In this document: one piece after another, positions 50,978 to 60,324 of the stretch
Numbering within the stretch: the first letter of the stretch is position 1
How the letters are laid out: each line of letters opens with the position of its first letter
Assembly (NCBI GenBank): GCA_902516465.1
Contig: CABXZD010000001.1
Location: forward strand, 186,001 to 250,000
Direction of reading: 5' to 3'
Source of the DNA: an uncultured Pelagibacteraceae bacterium
GTDB lineage: Bacteria; Pseudomonadota; Alphaproteobacteria; Pelagibacterales; Pelagibacteraceae
DNA length: 64,000 nucleotides
Notes under the pieces: model-generated
Databases searched by the model: none
Seen by the model: only the letters and a program-made list of their open reading frames with translations
What the model was told of the DNA's origin: nothing
Position numbers and translations under genes: made by a program

Positions 50978-51958
50978 ATGAAACTAATTAAATCTTTTTT
51001 TTCAGTTTTATTCTCAGCAGTTCTTTTACTTTCAGCAACAACAACTAGTTCAATTGCAATTGATAAAATTCATTTTGTAATTGGTGGTGGTGCTGGTGGT
51101 GGTTGGGATGGAACCGCTAGAGGTACTGGAGAGGCTTTAACAAAAGCTGGATTCTTAAAAAGTGCATCGTTTGAAAACATGTCAGGTGGTGGTGGTGGTA
51201 AAGCACTCGCTTACATGATCAATACTAAGCCAGAAAATACTATTTTAGTACAATCAACACCATTGGTTTTAAGATCAATTACAAGACACAAAGGTTACGT
51301 AAGTGGCAGTGGAACTTTATCTTATAAAGATGTTGTACCAATTGCTGGAGTAATTGGTGACTATGGGGCAATTGCAGTTGCTAAAAACTCACCTTACAAA
51401 AACTTTGATGATGTGGTGAAGGCATATAAAGCAAACCCTAGCTCAATTAAAATGGCTGGTGGTTCTGTTAGAGGAAGTATGGACCATTTGATTGGTGCTT
51501 TAGCATTTCAAGCTGCTGGAGCAAATCCAAACGATGTAGCTTACATTCCTTATGATGCAGGTGGAAAAGCATTAGCTGGACTTTTATCTGGAGAAACTCA
51601 AATTATTTCTACAGGTTTAGGTGAACTTATGGGCGCAAGAGATCAAGTAAGAATTATTGGTATCACTGCACCTTCAAGAGTAAGTGATGCACCAGATGCA
51701 CCAACACTTAAAGAACAAGGATACGATGTACAATTCGTTAACTGGAGAGGATTTTTTGGTCCTCCAGGCATGAGCAGTAAAGATAAGAAAGCTATTGCAA
51801 AAATGCTAGGCGATGTTCAAAAAACTCCTGAATGGGAATCTGTAAGAGCAAGAAATGCTTGGGTAAATATTTACAACCCAGACAAAAAGTTTGTTAAGTT
51901 TTTACAAAACCAAACCAAAGAAATGACAGCTCTAATGAAAAAACTAGGGGTAATTTAA
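50978..51958 (+). CDS. tctC: Tripartite tricarboxylate transporter binding protein
   Basis: 326 residues with a signal peptide (VLFSAVLLLSATTTSSIAI). Mature protein begins IHFVIGGGAGGGWDGTARG, a Bug-family ligand loop rich in Gly; AGGSVRGSMDHLIGALAF and YIPYDAGGKALAGLLSGE are family motifs. It binds a carboxylate in the periplasm for TctAB. GAGAGG precedes the ATG. It is followed by a terminator-like hairpin that contains the tctB start. Confidence 0.88.
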   Translation: MKLIKSFFSVLFSAVLLLSATTTSSIAIDKIHFVIGGGAGGGWDGTARGTGEALTKAGFLKSASFENMSGGGGGKALAYMINTKPENTILVQSTPLVLRSITRHKGYVSGSGTLSYKDVVPIAGVIGDYGAIAVAKNSPYKNFDDVVKAYKANPSSIKMAGGSVRGSMDHLIGALAFQAAGANPNDVAYIPYDAGGKALAGLLSGETQIISTGLGELMGARDQVRIIGITAPSRVSDAPDAPTLKEQGYDVQFVNWRGFFGPPGMSSKDKKAIAKMLGDVQKTPEWESVRARNAWVNIYNPDKKFVKFLQNQTKEMTALMKKLGVI

Positions 51959-51978
51959 TCCAACGGATTAATTAATTT

Positions 51979-52028
51979 AAAGAGCAGTGAATATAAATAC
52001 AACAAAAGTTATATCACTGCTCTTTTTT
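51979..52028 (+). terminator. Terminator-like hairpin overlapping the tctB start
   Basis: AAAGAGCAGTGA (51979-51990) pairs perfectly with TCACTGCTCTTT (52014-52025), an inner TATAA/TTATA pair shortens the loop, and six Ts with more beyond follow. This is a standard Rho-independent shape, but the tctB GTG (51987) lies in the left arm and the T tract inside its coding region. It may end most tctC mRNA, with tctBA made by read-through. Confidence 0.78.
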
Positions 52029-52457
52029 ATTTTTTCTGCATTTTATTTATATACAGCATATCAAATACAAGTTTTTGCATTTGATGAAAATGCACCTTTT
52101 AATGCAAGAACATTTCCAATTTATTTAGGTTATGTAGGTTTATTTTTTTCTGGTTTAAAGTTAATTTTACCAGATCCTGATACAATTAAAGTAGAACACA
52201 AAACTTTAGAATATAAAAAAACTGCTTTATTAATTGTAATTGCAATTATCTATGGAGCAACAATTTTAAAAGTTGGCTATTTTTTAACAACATCATTATT
52301 CCTATTTGTATCTTATTATTTTCTAGGTGAGAGAAGATGGATACTTATGTTTTTACTATCTTTTCCATTTGTTGCAGCATTTATGTACCTTCTACACGGA
52401 ATACTTGAAATTTACTTAAGAGATCCATTTTTACAATCAATAGGAGTGATGGGATGA
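51987..52457 (+). CDS. tctB: Tripartite tricarboxylate transporter small permease
   Basis: 156 residues with four helices, first at about 8-26 (VISLLFFIFSAFYLYTAYQI). The start is GTG 51987, since the first helix begins at once and no ATG fits. FNARTFPIYLGYVGLFFSGL is the usual TctB loop. It partners TctA. The start codon is in the left arm of a terminator-like hairpin, so its translation may depend on that hairpin opening. It overlaps tctA by 4 bp. Confidence 0.83.
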   Translation: MNINTTKVISLLFFIFSAFYLYTAYQIQVFAFDENAPFNARTFPIYLGYVGLFFSGLKLILPDPDTIKVEHKTLEYKKTALLIVIAIIYGATILKVGYFLTTSLFLFVSYYFLGERRWILMFLLSFPFVAAFMYLLHGILEIYLRDPFLQSIGVMG

Positions 52458-53956
52458 TTGAAGGAATACTCATTGGTCTAACTACTGCTCTTACATTTCA
52501 AAATATTTTTATGGTGATGATTGGTTGTTTCTTTGGAACGATCATTGGAATGCTACCCGGACTTGGTCCAATGACTGCAATAGCTTTAATGATCCCAATT
52601 ACATATGGTTTTGATCCAGCAACAGGATTGATTTTAATGGCTGGTGTTTATTATGGAGCAGTTTTTGGAGGTTCAACATCTTCAATTTTACTAAATGCTC
52701 CTGGTGTTCCAGGAACAGTAGCAACTTCATTCGATGGATATCCAATGGCTCAACAGGGTAAAGCTGGAAAAGCTTTAGCTATTGCAGCATGGAGTTCATT
52801 TGCTGGAGGAACTTTGTCTGCAATATATTTATTATTCATGGCACCAAGTTTATCTAAAGTAAGTTTATCATTTAGGTCTCCAGATTATTTTGCTTTAATG
52901 ATTTTAGGTTTAACTGCTATTGCAGCTTTTTCCTCAAAAGGTCAGTTTTTAAAAGCAATGATGATGGTTGTGCTTGGTTTAATGTTAGCATCAGTTGGGC
53001 AAGATTCTTTATCTGATATTACAAGATTTACATTTAATAACATGAATTTAACTGATGGAATAAGTTTTGTTCTTGTAGTGATGGCTACATTTGCAATGAG
53101 TGAAGCTTTAACCATTATTTTAAAAAGAAATGACCCAACAGCAGCTGCTAAACAGGTTTCACTAACTGAATTAGGATCAATTAGAATAAATAAAGAGGAA
53201 CGTGGAAAGATGTATAAAACTATTCCAAGATCCTCAGTTATAGGTTTTTTAATTGGGGTATTACCTGGTGCTGGAGCAACAATTGCATCATTTTTAGCTT
53301 ACGGGATGGAAAGAAATTTAGTTAAAGATGAGGAAAAAGAAAAATTTGGAAAAGGTAGCGTGAATGGACTATCTGCTCCTGAAACAGCAAATAATGCAGC
53401 TTGTTCTGGCTCTTTTGTTCCAATGTTAACTTTAGGTATACCAGGAAGTGGAACTACAGCGGTTATGTTAGGTGCTCTTTTAGGCTTTGGAATTCAACCA
53501 GGTCCAAGACTTTATATGACCAACCCCGAAATTTTTTGGTCAGTAATAATGTCAATGTATATAGGAATGGTTGTCTTATTGATATTAAACTTACCATTAA
53601 TTCCATATATTGCCCGAATACTTGCAGTACCAAAAAATTATTTAATTCCTTTAATTTTATTTTTTTCAATTACTGGAATTTATGTAATGTCATTTAATAA
53701 TTTTGATATTTATTTAATGATTGGAATTGCAGTTGTTGCAACTTTTTTAAGGCTTTATGATTTTCCAATGCCTCCATTAATATTAGCATTCGTTCTTGGT
53801 GGGTTAATGGAAGAAAATTTAAGAAGGTCTTTGCTTTTAAGTAATGGATCTTGGGAATTCTTATGGGATAGAACTCTTACAGTTTGTATATTAGTAACAA
53901 CAATTTTAATTGTTCTTTGGCATATTTATAAAACAATTACAAAAATGAGATCTTAA
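52454..53956 (+). CDS. tctA: Tripartite tricarboxylate transporter large permease
   Basis: 500 residues with about twelve helices. GTIIGMLPGLGPMTAIALMIP, YYGAVFGGSTSSILLNAPG and the second-half GVLPGAGATIASFLAYGMER are TctA signatures, and FVPMLTLGIPGSGTTAVMLG follows. It moves a carboxylate across the inner membrane with an ion gradient, taking it from TctC. The gene overlaps tctB and ends 4 bp inside the convergent GT4 gene. Confidence 0.92.
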   Translation: MIEGILIGLTTALTFQNIFMVMIGCFFGTIIGMLPGLGPMTAIALMIPITYGFDPATGLILMAGVYYGAVFGGSTSSILLNAPGVPGTVATSFDGYPMAQQGKAGKALAIAAWSSFAGGTLSAIYLLFMAPSLSKVSLSFRSPDYFALMILGLTAIAAFSSKGQFLKAMMMVVLGLMLASVGQDSLSDITRFTFNNMNLTDGISFVLVVMATFAMSEALTIILKRNDPTAAAKQVSLTELGSIRINKEERGKMYKTIPRSSVIGFLIGVLPGAGATIASFLAYGMERNLVKDEEKEKFGKGSVNGLSAPETANNAACSGSFVPMLTLGIPGSGTTAVMLGALLGFGIQPGPRLYMTNPEIFWSVIMSMYIGMVVLLILNLPLIPYIARILAVPKNYLIPLILFFSITGIYVMSFNNFDIYLMIGIAVVATFLRLYDFPMPPLILAFVLGGLMEENLRRSLLLSNGSWEFLWDRTLTVCILVTTILIVLWHIYKTITKMRS

Positions 53957-55035
53957 TTAAGAATTTTTTTGTATTTCTCTAATGTTTTTTCCCATGTAAA
54001 CTTTGAAACATATTCTTTGGCTTTTTTACCAAATTCTAAATATTTTTTATTTTCTATCATGGAATTTAATGATGAATAGATATCATCTAAGTTATTTCCA
54101 TCACAAATTAATCCAGTTTTATCATGATTTATTGCATCTGATGCTCCACCATCTTTTCCTCCAAGTGAAGGAATTCCATACTGAGCAGCTTCGACATAAG
54201 CTATTCCAAAACCTTCTACAGAAGTTTTATGTATTATAGATGGCATGACAAAGATATTAGATTTAGCCACTAACGCATTTTTTAAATCAGCACTTATGTC
54301 TTTAAAGAACATTACTTGTGAAGTTAGATCTAATTCTTCAACTAATTTTTTTATATTTTCCTCTTCGTCGCCATAACCAATACAAATATAAACAATATCA
54401 GGGTATAACTGTTTTAAATTTTTTAGTGCCATAATTATCTTTTCATGATTTTTTCTTTTATCAAATCTAGAAACAGTAATTAGTCTTGGCGTTTTTACTT
54501 TTAATAAACTTTCAACCTTCTCCAGAGATTTTTTATTTAATTCTTTAACTGGATCAGATCCGGGATTTATAACTATAACTTTATCTTGTTCTACACCATT
54601 ATTTATTGCTAAATTTTTTGTGTATTCAGAATTCGCTATTACTCTCTCTACATTATTAAGAACTTTTATAACTCTTTTGTTTAATGAACTTCCTGATGGA
54701 TGGTTGATTTCCTTACCATGAATTAAGCAATACTTTTTTTTTTCAGTTTTAATTAATTCTAAACTTTTCCAGTGATCAGCGATAATGCCCTCAACCTTAT
54801 TTTCTTTTAGAAATGTATTTATTAATTGAGCTTTTCTTATTTTCCTTAGAAATTTTATTCCACCAACTCTTTCAATTGAAAAACTTGCCTGTTCATCAAA
54901 ATCTTTATGATTTTCATGATAATCTGCAAAAACTTTAATCATAAAATTTTTTGACATTTCACCGGATAAACCCCACATCAAACTTTGCATTCCACCTAAT
55001 TCAGGAGGAAATGCCCTTGTTACAATAAGATACAT
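53953..55035 (-). CDS. Glycosyltransferase family 4
   Basis: 360 residues, GT-B fold. N-terminal FPPELGGMQSLMWGLS is the GG(M/V)-type acceptor loop, ANSEYTKNLAINNGV lies mid-chain, and LITVSRFDKRKNHEKIIMAL, VMPSIIHKTSVEGFGIAYVEAAQYGIP carry the nucleotide-binding EX7E motif. Such enzymes add hexose to glycolipids or glycans. The stop of the upstream thioredoxin-like gene shares a base with its start. Acceptor unknown. Confidence 0.85.
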   Translation of the reverse strand: MYLIVTRAFPPELGGMQSLMWGLSGEMSKNFMIKVFADYHENHKDFDEQASFSIERVGGIKFLRKIRKAQLINTFLKENKVEGIIADHWKSLELIKTEKKKYCLIHGKEINHPSGSSLNKRVIKVLNNVERVIANSEYTKNLAINNGVEQDKVIVINPGSDPVKELNKKSLEKVESLLKVKTPRLITVSRFDKRKNHEKIIMALKNLKQLYPDIVYICIGYGDEEENIKKLVEELDLTSQVMFFKDISADLKNALVAKSNIFVMPSIIHKTSVEGFGIAYVEAAQYGIPSLGGKDGGASDAINHDKTGLICDGNNLDDIYSSLNSMIENKKYLEFGKKAKEYVSKFTWEKTLEKYKKILN

Positions 55036-55589
55036 TAATTAGTCTTCCACTTGATACTACATCCTGCACTAGGAATTTGATTTTCTGGCCCTTTGTTAGT
55101 TTCAGCTATTCGTTTCATAGCTTTCAAAAGATCACTATCTCCATCTCTTACTGGAATTAATTTTTTTAGTTCTCTTACTCTTCCTCTATATTGAAGCTCT
55201 AAATCTTTGTTATATCCAAAAAAATCTGGAGTGCATACCGCATTATAAGTTTTCGCGATTTCTTGAGTTTCATCAACTAAATAGGGGAAACCAAATTGAT
55301 TTTTTTTTGAAAACTCAATCATATTTTCAAATGAATCTTCAGGATAATTTTTTGCGTCATTAGCGCAAATAGCTACTGAGTTGATACCGATATCTTTTAA
55401 TTTTTTACAATCTTCAACAATGTCTTTTGTTACAGCTTTAACATACGGACAGTGATTACAGATAAACATGATTAATGTTCCCTTTTCACCTTTAATATCT
55501 GTTAATGAAAGTATCGTACCTTCTGTTGATTTAAGCTTAAAGTCATAAGCTTTTTGACCAAAATCACATATTGGAGTTTGTATGGGCAT
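55035..55589 (-). CDS. Thioredoxin-fold (AhpC/TSA-like) protein
   Basis: 184 residues. The redox motif is FICNHCPYVKAV, a CxxC followed by Pro, as in the HCPYV-type redoxin group found in many bacteria. AICANDAKNYPEDSFENM and CTPDFFGYNKDLELQYRGR follow, with cis-Pro in TPDFF. It may act as a peroxiredoxin or thiol oxidoreductase in the cytoplasm; no signal peptide is seen. It diverges from the gamma-carbonic anhydrase by 20 bp. Confidence 0.78.
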   Translation of the reverse strand: MPIQTPICDFGQKAYDFKLKSTEGTILSLTDIKGEKGTLIMFICNHCPYVKAVTKDIVEDCKKLKDIGINSVAICANDAKNYPEDSFENMIEFSKKNQFGFPYLVDETQEIAKTYNAVCTPDFFGYNKDLELQYRGRVRELKKLIPVRDGDSDLLKAMKRIAETNKGPENQIPSAGCSIKWKTN

Positions 55590-55609
55590 AATGTAATAAT
55601 ATATAAATT

Positions 55610-56122
55610 ATGTTTTACGATTTAAAAGATAAAAAACCAAAAAACTCTGGCGAAAATTGGGTAGCGCCTAATGCAACTATTATAGGCGATGTTACCTTAG
55701 AAAAAAATTCTAGTATCTGGTTTAATGCTACTTTAAGAGGTGATTTAGAAAATATTCATATTGGAGAAGGTTCTAACATTCAAGATGGGAGCGTTTTACA
55801 CACAGATCCTGGTTATCCATTAAAAGTTGGAAGGAATGTTACTGTTGGACATATGGTTATGCTTCACGGCTGTATGATAGGTGACAATAGTTTAATCGGA
55901 ATCGGTGCAGTGATTCTTAATAATGCTAAAATTGGAAAAAACTGTCTTATTGGAGCAAAAGCACTAATTACAGAAAATAAAGAAATTCCAGACAACTCTC
56001 TAGTAATAGGTTCACCTGGTAAGGTTGTAAGGGAAATTACTGAAGATGAAAAAAAAGCAATCTATGAAAATACAAAGCACTATCAAGATAATTGGAAAAA
56101 ATATTCTAAATCTATATTTTAA
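55610..56122 (+). CDS. Gamma-carbonic anhydrase family protein
   Basis: 170 residues forming a left-handed beta-helix of hexapeptide repeats (NATIIGDVTLEKNSSIWFNA onward). The metal histidines are in GSVLHTDPG and NVTVGHMVMLHGCMIGD. RGDLENIHIGEGSNIQDGS is conserved. Family includes YrdA/PaaY and active zinc carbonic anhydrases; activity here is unproven. The secreted hydrolase gene starts 4 bp after its stop. Confidence 0.85.
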   Translation: MFYDLKDKKPKNSGENWVAPNATIIGDVTLEKNSSIWFNATLRGDLENIHIGEGSNIQDGSVLHTDPGYPLKVGRNVTVGHMVMLHGCMIGDNSLIGIGAVILNNAKIGKNCLIGAKALITENKEIPDNSLVIGSPGKVVREITEDEKKAIYENTKHYQDNWKKYSKSIF

Positions 56123-56126
56123 TTTA

Positions 56127-57146
56127 ATGAAAAAAATTTTTCTTACATTATTGATAACTTTATTTACTTCATCACTTTTTGCTGCTCAACTAAAATCTCC
56201 TTTAGATAAATTATTTAAATATTTTAAAAATGGTCAAATGATTAAAATTAATTCGTATAACGCAAAAAATTACATGGAAATTAAAGATGGAACTTTTAAA
56301 AAATCACCTTTAGAAATAGATGCATTTATAGCATATCCAAAAAAAGGTGAAGGACCTTTCCCTCTAGTAATGTTTGCTCATGCGAGTGGTGGCCCACTTT
56401 TATTTACTGATAAATGGTTTAAGTTCAATAGACTAGCCGCCAAATCTTTACAGAAAAAAGGGATTGCAGTTATGTTTATAGATAATTTTGCTCCTCGAGG
56501 AACTTATACAACTTATGCAAATCAACAAAAGGTCCCACATTGGTCTACTTTTATTGATACTTTTATGGCTCTTAAACACGTTTCAGAAGATCCTAAAATA
56601 AATATTAATAAAGTGGGAATAACAGGTTGGTCAAGAGGAGGTGCAATTTCTATTATGGCTTCAGAAAAAAAGTTAAGAGATGCACTTATTGATAAAAATT
56701 TATTTTTTGCAGCTGCTCAACCTAGATCACCACCATGTTGGAGCATTGGTATGTTCAAAAATCCAACACCAACACCAGAGACAAAAACTTGGATGGTTTT
56801 AGGTGGTGCTGACGATTATACAGCAGCAGAACCATGTGTTGAACTAGGTAAAAAAATTAAAGCTAATGGTGGAAACATCGAGGTTACAGTTAAAAAAGGA
56901 TGGCATCATGGTTTTACAGCAAACTATGAAGAAGAATGGGAAAAAGAAGGTATGGTATTTACCAATTGTCCAGGTTTTTTCACTAATGATGATGGAACAA
57001 CTAGTTCAAGTGATCCAAATTACAAATGGGCTAAATCATGGTGGAATGACAAGTGTATAAAAAGGGGTGCACATATAGGAGGGGACAAAGGTAAAGTCTT
57101 TAAATCTAAGTTTGTAAAATTTTTTAAAAAGGAACTTCTTAATTAA
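56127..57146 (+). CDS. Exported dienelactone-hydrolase-like protein
   Basis: 339 residues from ATG 56127. An in-frame ATG at 56046 lies inside the previous gene, but the later start gives a proper signal peptide (MKKIFLTLLITLFTSSLFA). VMFAHASGGP is the oxyanion loop, VGITGWSRGGAISIMAS the nucleophile, VLGGADDYTAAEPC the acid, and KKGWHHGFTANY the His. It probably hydrolyses an ester or lactone in the periplasm. The tautomerase starts 1 bp later. Confidence 0.78.
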   Translation: MKKIFLTLLITLFTSSLFAAQLKSPLDKLFKYFKNGQMIKINSYNAKNYMEIKDGTFKKSPLEIDAFIAYPKKGEGPFPLVMFAHASGGPLLFTDKWFKFNRLAAKSLQKKGIAVMFIDNFAPRGTYTTYANQQKVPHWSTFIDTFMALKHVSEDPKININKVGITGWSRGGAISIMASEKKLRDALIDKNLFFAAAQPRSPPCWSIGMFKNPTPTPETKTWMVLGGADDYTAAEPCVELGKKIKANGGNIEVTVKKGWHHGFTANYEEEWEKEGMVFTNCPGFFTNDDGTTSSSDPNYKWAKSWWNDKCIKRGAHIGGDKGKVFKSKFVKFFKKELLN

Positions 57147-57147
57147 T

Positions 57148-57588
57148 ATGCCAACATATACAGTAACAAATTCAAACTTCAATTTATCCTCAAAACAACA
57201 ACAAAAATTAGCGAAAGGAATTACTAAAGTTCATAATGTAGTAACTGGAGCAAATACTTATTTTGCTCAAGTAATATTCAATAAAACAAAAAAAAATAAT
57301 CATTTTATGGGTGGAAAAAAAGTAAAAGAACCCTCATTATTTTTACTTGGTCAAATTAGAGCAGGTCGATCAAAAGAGGTCAAAGACAAATTAATTTCAG
57401 ATTTAAAACATGTATTAGTAAAAAATTCAAAATTAGATGAAACTCAAATTTGGGTTTATATTAATGATCTTCCCCCATCTCAAATGATTGAATATGGGGC
57501 TGTCTTACCAGACTCTGGCAAAGAGAAAGAGTGGTTCGCAAATTTACCAGTTAAATTAAAGAAAAAATTAGCTGCTATTGAAAAATAA
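57148..57588 (+). CDS. Tautomerase-family protein
   Basis: 146 residues. It begins with Pro2 (MPTYTVTNSN), the catalytic base of 4-oxalocrotonate tautomerase-like enzymes, then a helix (SSKQQQKLAKGITKVHNVV) and strand AQVIFNK; a second strand-helix-strand unit holds LLGQIRAGRSKEVKDKLISD and WVYINDLPPSQMIEYGAVLP. It is a fused two-unit form, common in the cis-CaaD-like group. Substrate unknown. One base follows the hydrolase stop. Confidence 0.8.
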   Translation: MPTYTVTNSNFNLSSKQQQKLAKGITKVHNVVTGANTYFAQVIFNKTKKNNHFMGGKKVKEPSLFLLGQIRAGRSKEVKDKLISDLKHVLVKNSKLDETQIWVYINDLPPSQMIEYGAVLPDSGKEKEWFANLPVKLKKKLAAIEK

Positions 57589-57589
57589 T

Positions 57590-58189
57590 TTAAGGAACTA
57601 ACCAATCATTCTTGTTTGTTTCCAAATCAAACTTAGCTCTTCTATGACCTTTAGCAGCAAGATATAGCCATTCTATAGATTTTATTTTGCATTTAATTAC
57701 AGTAAAATTTTTATAACCATCTTCACTTTGTTCCATTGTGTAATCAAAATCTTCCAATTTAGATATCATTCCAGAAGTTGGTTTTTCTGATGCAGTTCCT
57801 GGGGGACTATCAGTTAAATAACAACGTCTGCTTATATGTTGAGTTTTTTTCCAAGACTCTTCAGTTGTAGAATTTTGATTATTAATTTCACATTCTACTT
57901 TAACTCTTAGTTGTATCTTTTCTTCTTTATCGTAAAAAACTAGAGAGGCATTCTTATTTTTTTTTAAAATATTCACCTTCGGAGATCTTAAATCAGTATG
58001 AAATTGTAATAAATTATTTGCTCTATCTGATTTACGCAAAACAACAATTCTACCATCGACCTCATCTTGGTGAGCACATATGAAAACTGGAATTCTAAAT
58101 GGTGAACCTCTGTTAGTGACAGCATCATCTAACATAGACCAATACTTATTTTGAATTTCTACAAAATCTTCATAGTATGCTGGCTGCAT
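57590..58189 (-). CDS. Pyridoxamine-phosphate-oxidase-like FMN protein
   Basis: 199 residues. Split-barrel flavin-binding pattern: GRIVVLRKSDRANNLLQFHT, DLRSPKVNILKKNKNASLVF and QLRVKVECEI, ending IEWLYLAAKGHRRAKFD, which resembles the PNPOx family C terminus. It lies 3 bp after the HIBADH-family gene in an operon. Whether it oxidises pyridoxamine phosphate or another substrate is unknown; the family contains many flavin reductases and heme-binding proteins. Confidence 0.75.
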   Translation of the reverse strand: MQPAYYEDFVEIQNKYWSMLDDAVTNRGSPFRIPVFICAHQDEVDGRIVVLRKSDRANNLLQFHTDLRSPKVNILKKNKNASLVFYDKEEKIQLRVKVECEINNQNSTTEESWKKTQHISRRCYLTDSPPGTASEKPTSGMISKLEDFDYTMEQSEDGYKNFTVIKCKIKSIEWLYLAAKGHRRAKFDLETNKNDWLVP

Positions 58190-58192
58190 ACT

Positions 58193-59062
58193 TTACTTTC
58201 TAAATCTTTTTATTAAGCTTGAAGTATCCCAACGATTACCACCCATGCCTTGTACTTCACCATAATATTTATCAACGAGTTCAGTGACAGGTAATAATGA
58301 GCCATTATTTTTAGCTTCATCCATCGCAATTTTTAAATCTTTTCTCATCCAATCTACTGCAAAACCAAAATCAAATTTGTCATCAATCATTGTTTTATAT
58401 CTATTTTCCATTTGCCAAGATTGTGCAGCACCTTTTGAAATAACCTCAATTACATCTTCCATGTTCAACCCAGCCTTCATTCCAAAGTTAATAGCTTCAG
58501 ATAAACCTTGAACTAAACCTGCAATACAAATCTGATTAACCATTTTAGCAAGCTGTCCATTTCCTGGACCACCGAGTAATTTCATTTTTTTACTATAACA
58601 ATCAATTTTATCTTTTGCTTTATCAAAGTCAGATTGATCACCACCAATCATAACTGTTAATGCACCATTTTCTGCACCAGCTTGTCCTCCTGATACTGGT
58701 GCATCTAATGCACCAAATTCATTTTTTTTTGCATAGGCATATATTTCTTTTGCAATTGTTGCAGAAGCAGTTGTGTTATCAATGTAAACAGCGCCTTTTT
58801 TTATTGTTTTAAATGCACCGTTATCTCCAAAAGTTACCTCTCTTAAGTCATTGTCATTTCCAACACAGGTAAAAATATATTCAGCATCCTTTGCAGCCTC
58901 TGCAGGTGTTTCAGCCATTTTTCCCTTGTGTTCTCCAATCCATTTTTCAGCTTTTGATTTTGTTCTATTAAAAACAGTTACATTGTGGCCACCTTTTGAT
59001 ATATAACCAGCCATTGGGTAGCCCATAACCCCAAGACCTATGAAAGCAACATTACAAGTCAT
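58193..59062 (-). CDS. 3-hydroxyisobutyrate dehydrogenase-family enzyme
   Basis: 289 residues. VAFIGLGVMGYPMAGYISKG binds NAD(P), DAPVSGGQAGAENGALTVMIGG binds substrate, and GQLAKMVNQICIAG holds the catalytic Lys (GxxxxxK). The family includes 3-hydroxyisobutyrate, tartronate-semialdehyde and sulfolactaldehyde reductases. Which one applies is uncertain. It is divergent from the MFS gene with 11 bp between starts, which must therefore share promoter space. Confidence 0.87.
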   Translation of the reverse strand: MTCNVAFIGLGVMGYPMAGYISKGGHNVTVFNRTKSKAEKWIGEHKGKMAETPAEAAKDAEYIFTCVGNDNDLREVTFGDNGAFKTIKKGAVYIDNTTASATIAKEIYAYAKKNEFGALDAPVSGGQAGAENGALTVMIGGDQSDFDKAKDKIDCYSKKMKLLGGPGNGQLAKMVNQICIAGLVQGLSEAINFGMKAGLNMEDVIEVISKGAAQSWQMENRYKTMIDDKFDFGFAVDWMRKDLKIAMDEAKNNGSLLPVTELVDKYYGEVQGMGGNRWDTSSLIKRFRK

Positions 59063-59073
59063 AAATTTTTTAT

Positions 59074-60282
59074 ATGTTTAAGAGTTTAAGTTTAAAAGTA
59101 ATTTTATTTGGATTTATATTTACATTTTTTTCTAGTTTTGGACAGAGTTTTTTTCTTGGGCTATTTAATTCTAGCATACGTGATGCGCTTTCTATCACTC
59201 AGGGACAATTTGGATCAATTTATGCTACTGCGACGTTACTTAGTAGTTTTCTATTGATTTGGGTAGGAAAAAAAATTGATGATGTAAACATTTTTAAATT
59301 TGTTTTTTTTGTAACATTACTTCTTTCTTTTTCATGTTTTCTCTTCTCAAAAATATCATCAATTATATTTTTATTTTTTGCAATCTTTCTTATGAGATTT
59401 TCAGGTCAAGGAATGATGTCTCATACTGCAACGACTACTATCTCAAGATATTTTACAAAATCAAGAGGTAAAGCTTTAAGCACATGCTGGTTTGGCCTTT
59501 CAACAGCCGAATTCTTTTTACCAGTTTTAATAGTTTATTTATTGACCATTACTACTTGGCAAAACATGTGGATTTCGATTTCGTTATTAGTTTTGATATT
59601 CCTACCAATAACTTCTTTCATTTTAATCAAAAATCTAAATTTAAATTCTAGAGAGGAAATAAATAAAGATGATTTTAAAGATAGAGATATTAAACAGTGG
59701 AAAAGAACTGAAGTTTTAAAAGATTATAGATTCTATATCATTTGTTTGAATATGTTAGCTATGCCTTGGATTGCTACTGGAGTGTTTGTATACCAATCAT
59801 TTATTACTGAGTCTAAAGATTGGGGAAATTATATTATTGCACAATCTTTCATGGTATATTCAGTCTTATCGGTAATTACTTTGTTAATTTCAGGGTTCTT
59901 AATCGATAAATTTACAAGCAGAAAATTATTAATTTTTATGAATATTCCCTTGTTATTTGCTTCTTTAGTTTTGATTTTTTTTGAAAGTGCTACAACTGGA
60001 TTTGTTTTTTTAGGACTTATAGGTGTTTCTAATGGGTTTGCAAATGTATTAGGTTCATCGACTTGGGCTGAGATTTATGGAGTAAAACATATTGGATCAA
60101 TTAAAGCCTTAACTACTGCATTAATGGTTTTTTCTACTGCTTTTGGTACAGCTTTATTTGGAATACTAATTGATACAGGCTTTTCTTTAGAGCAAATAGC
60201 ATTAGTATCAGTAATTTATATTTCCTTTTCTCTAATTCTACTATTTTTAATCAGAAACAAGCTGAATCCTCAATATACTTAA
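59074..60282 (+). CDS. MFS transporter
   Basis: 402 residues and twelve helices. LIWVGKKIDDVN is the loop 2-3 signature region, MSHTATTTISRYFTKSRGKALS marks the family of MFS nitrate/oxalate-like or monocarboxylate-like proteins, and ISGFLIDKFTSRKLLIF repeats it in the second half. Substrate unknown. Head-to-head with the dehydrogenase gene 11 bp away. Confidence 0.82.
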   Translation: MFKSLSLKVILFGFIFTFFSSFGQSFFLGLFNSSIRDALSITQGQFGSIYATATLLSSFLLIWVGKKIDDVNIFKFVFFVTLLLSFSCFLFSKISSIIFLFFAIFLMRFSGQGMMSHTATTTISRYFTKSRGKALSTCWFGLSTAEFFLPVLIVYLLTITTWQNMWISISLLVLIFLPITSFILIKNLNLNSREEINKDDFKDRDIKQWKRTEVLKDYRFYIICLNMLAMPWIATGVFVYQSFITESKDWGNYIIAQSFMVYSVLSVITLLISGFLIDKFTSRKLLIFMNIPLLFASLVLIFFESATTGFVFLGLIGVSNGFANVLGSSTWAEIYGVKHIGSIKALTTALMVFSTAFGTALFGILIDTGFSLEQIALVSVIYISFSLILLFLIRNKLNPQYT

Positions 60283-60324
60283 AAACTCCTTGATTTTTTT
60301 AAAGTCTCCTTATACATACTCCAC

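Noticed and set aside
53401-53697. 98-codon open frame inside tctA
   Set aside because: It lies wholly within the tctA coding region in another frame and its product has no plausible features.
56046-56126. Longer start for the exported hydrolase at 56046
   Set aside because: It lies inside the carbonic anhydrase gene and would hide the signal peptide that begins at ATG 56127.
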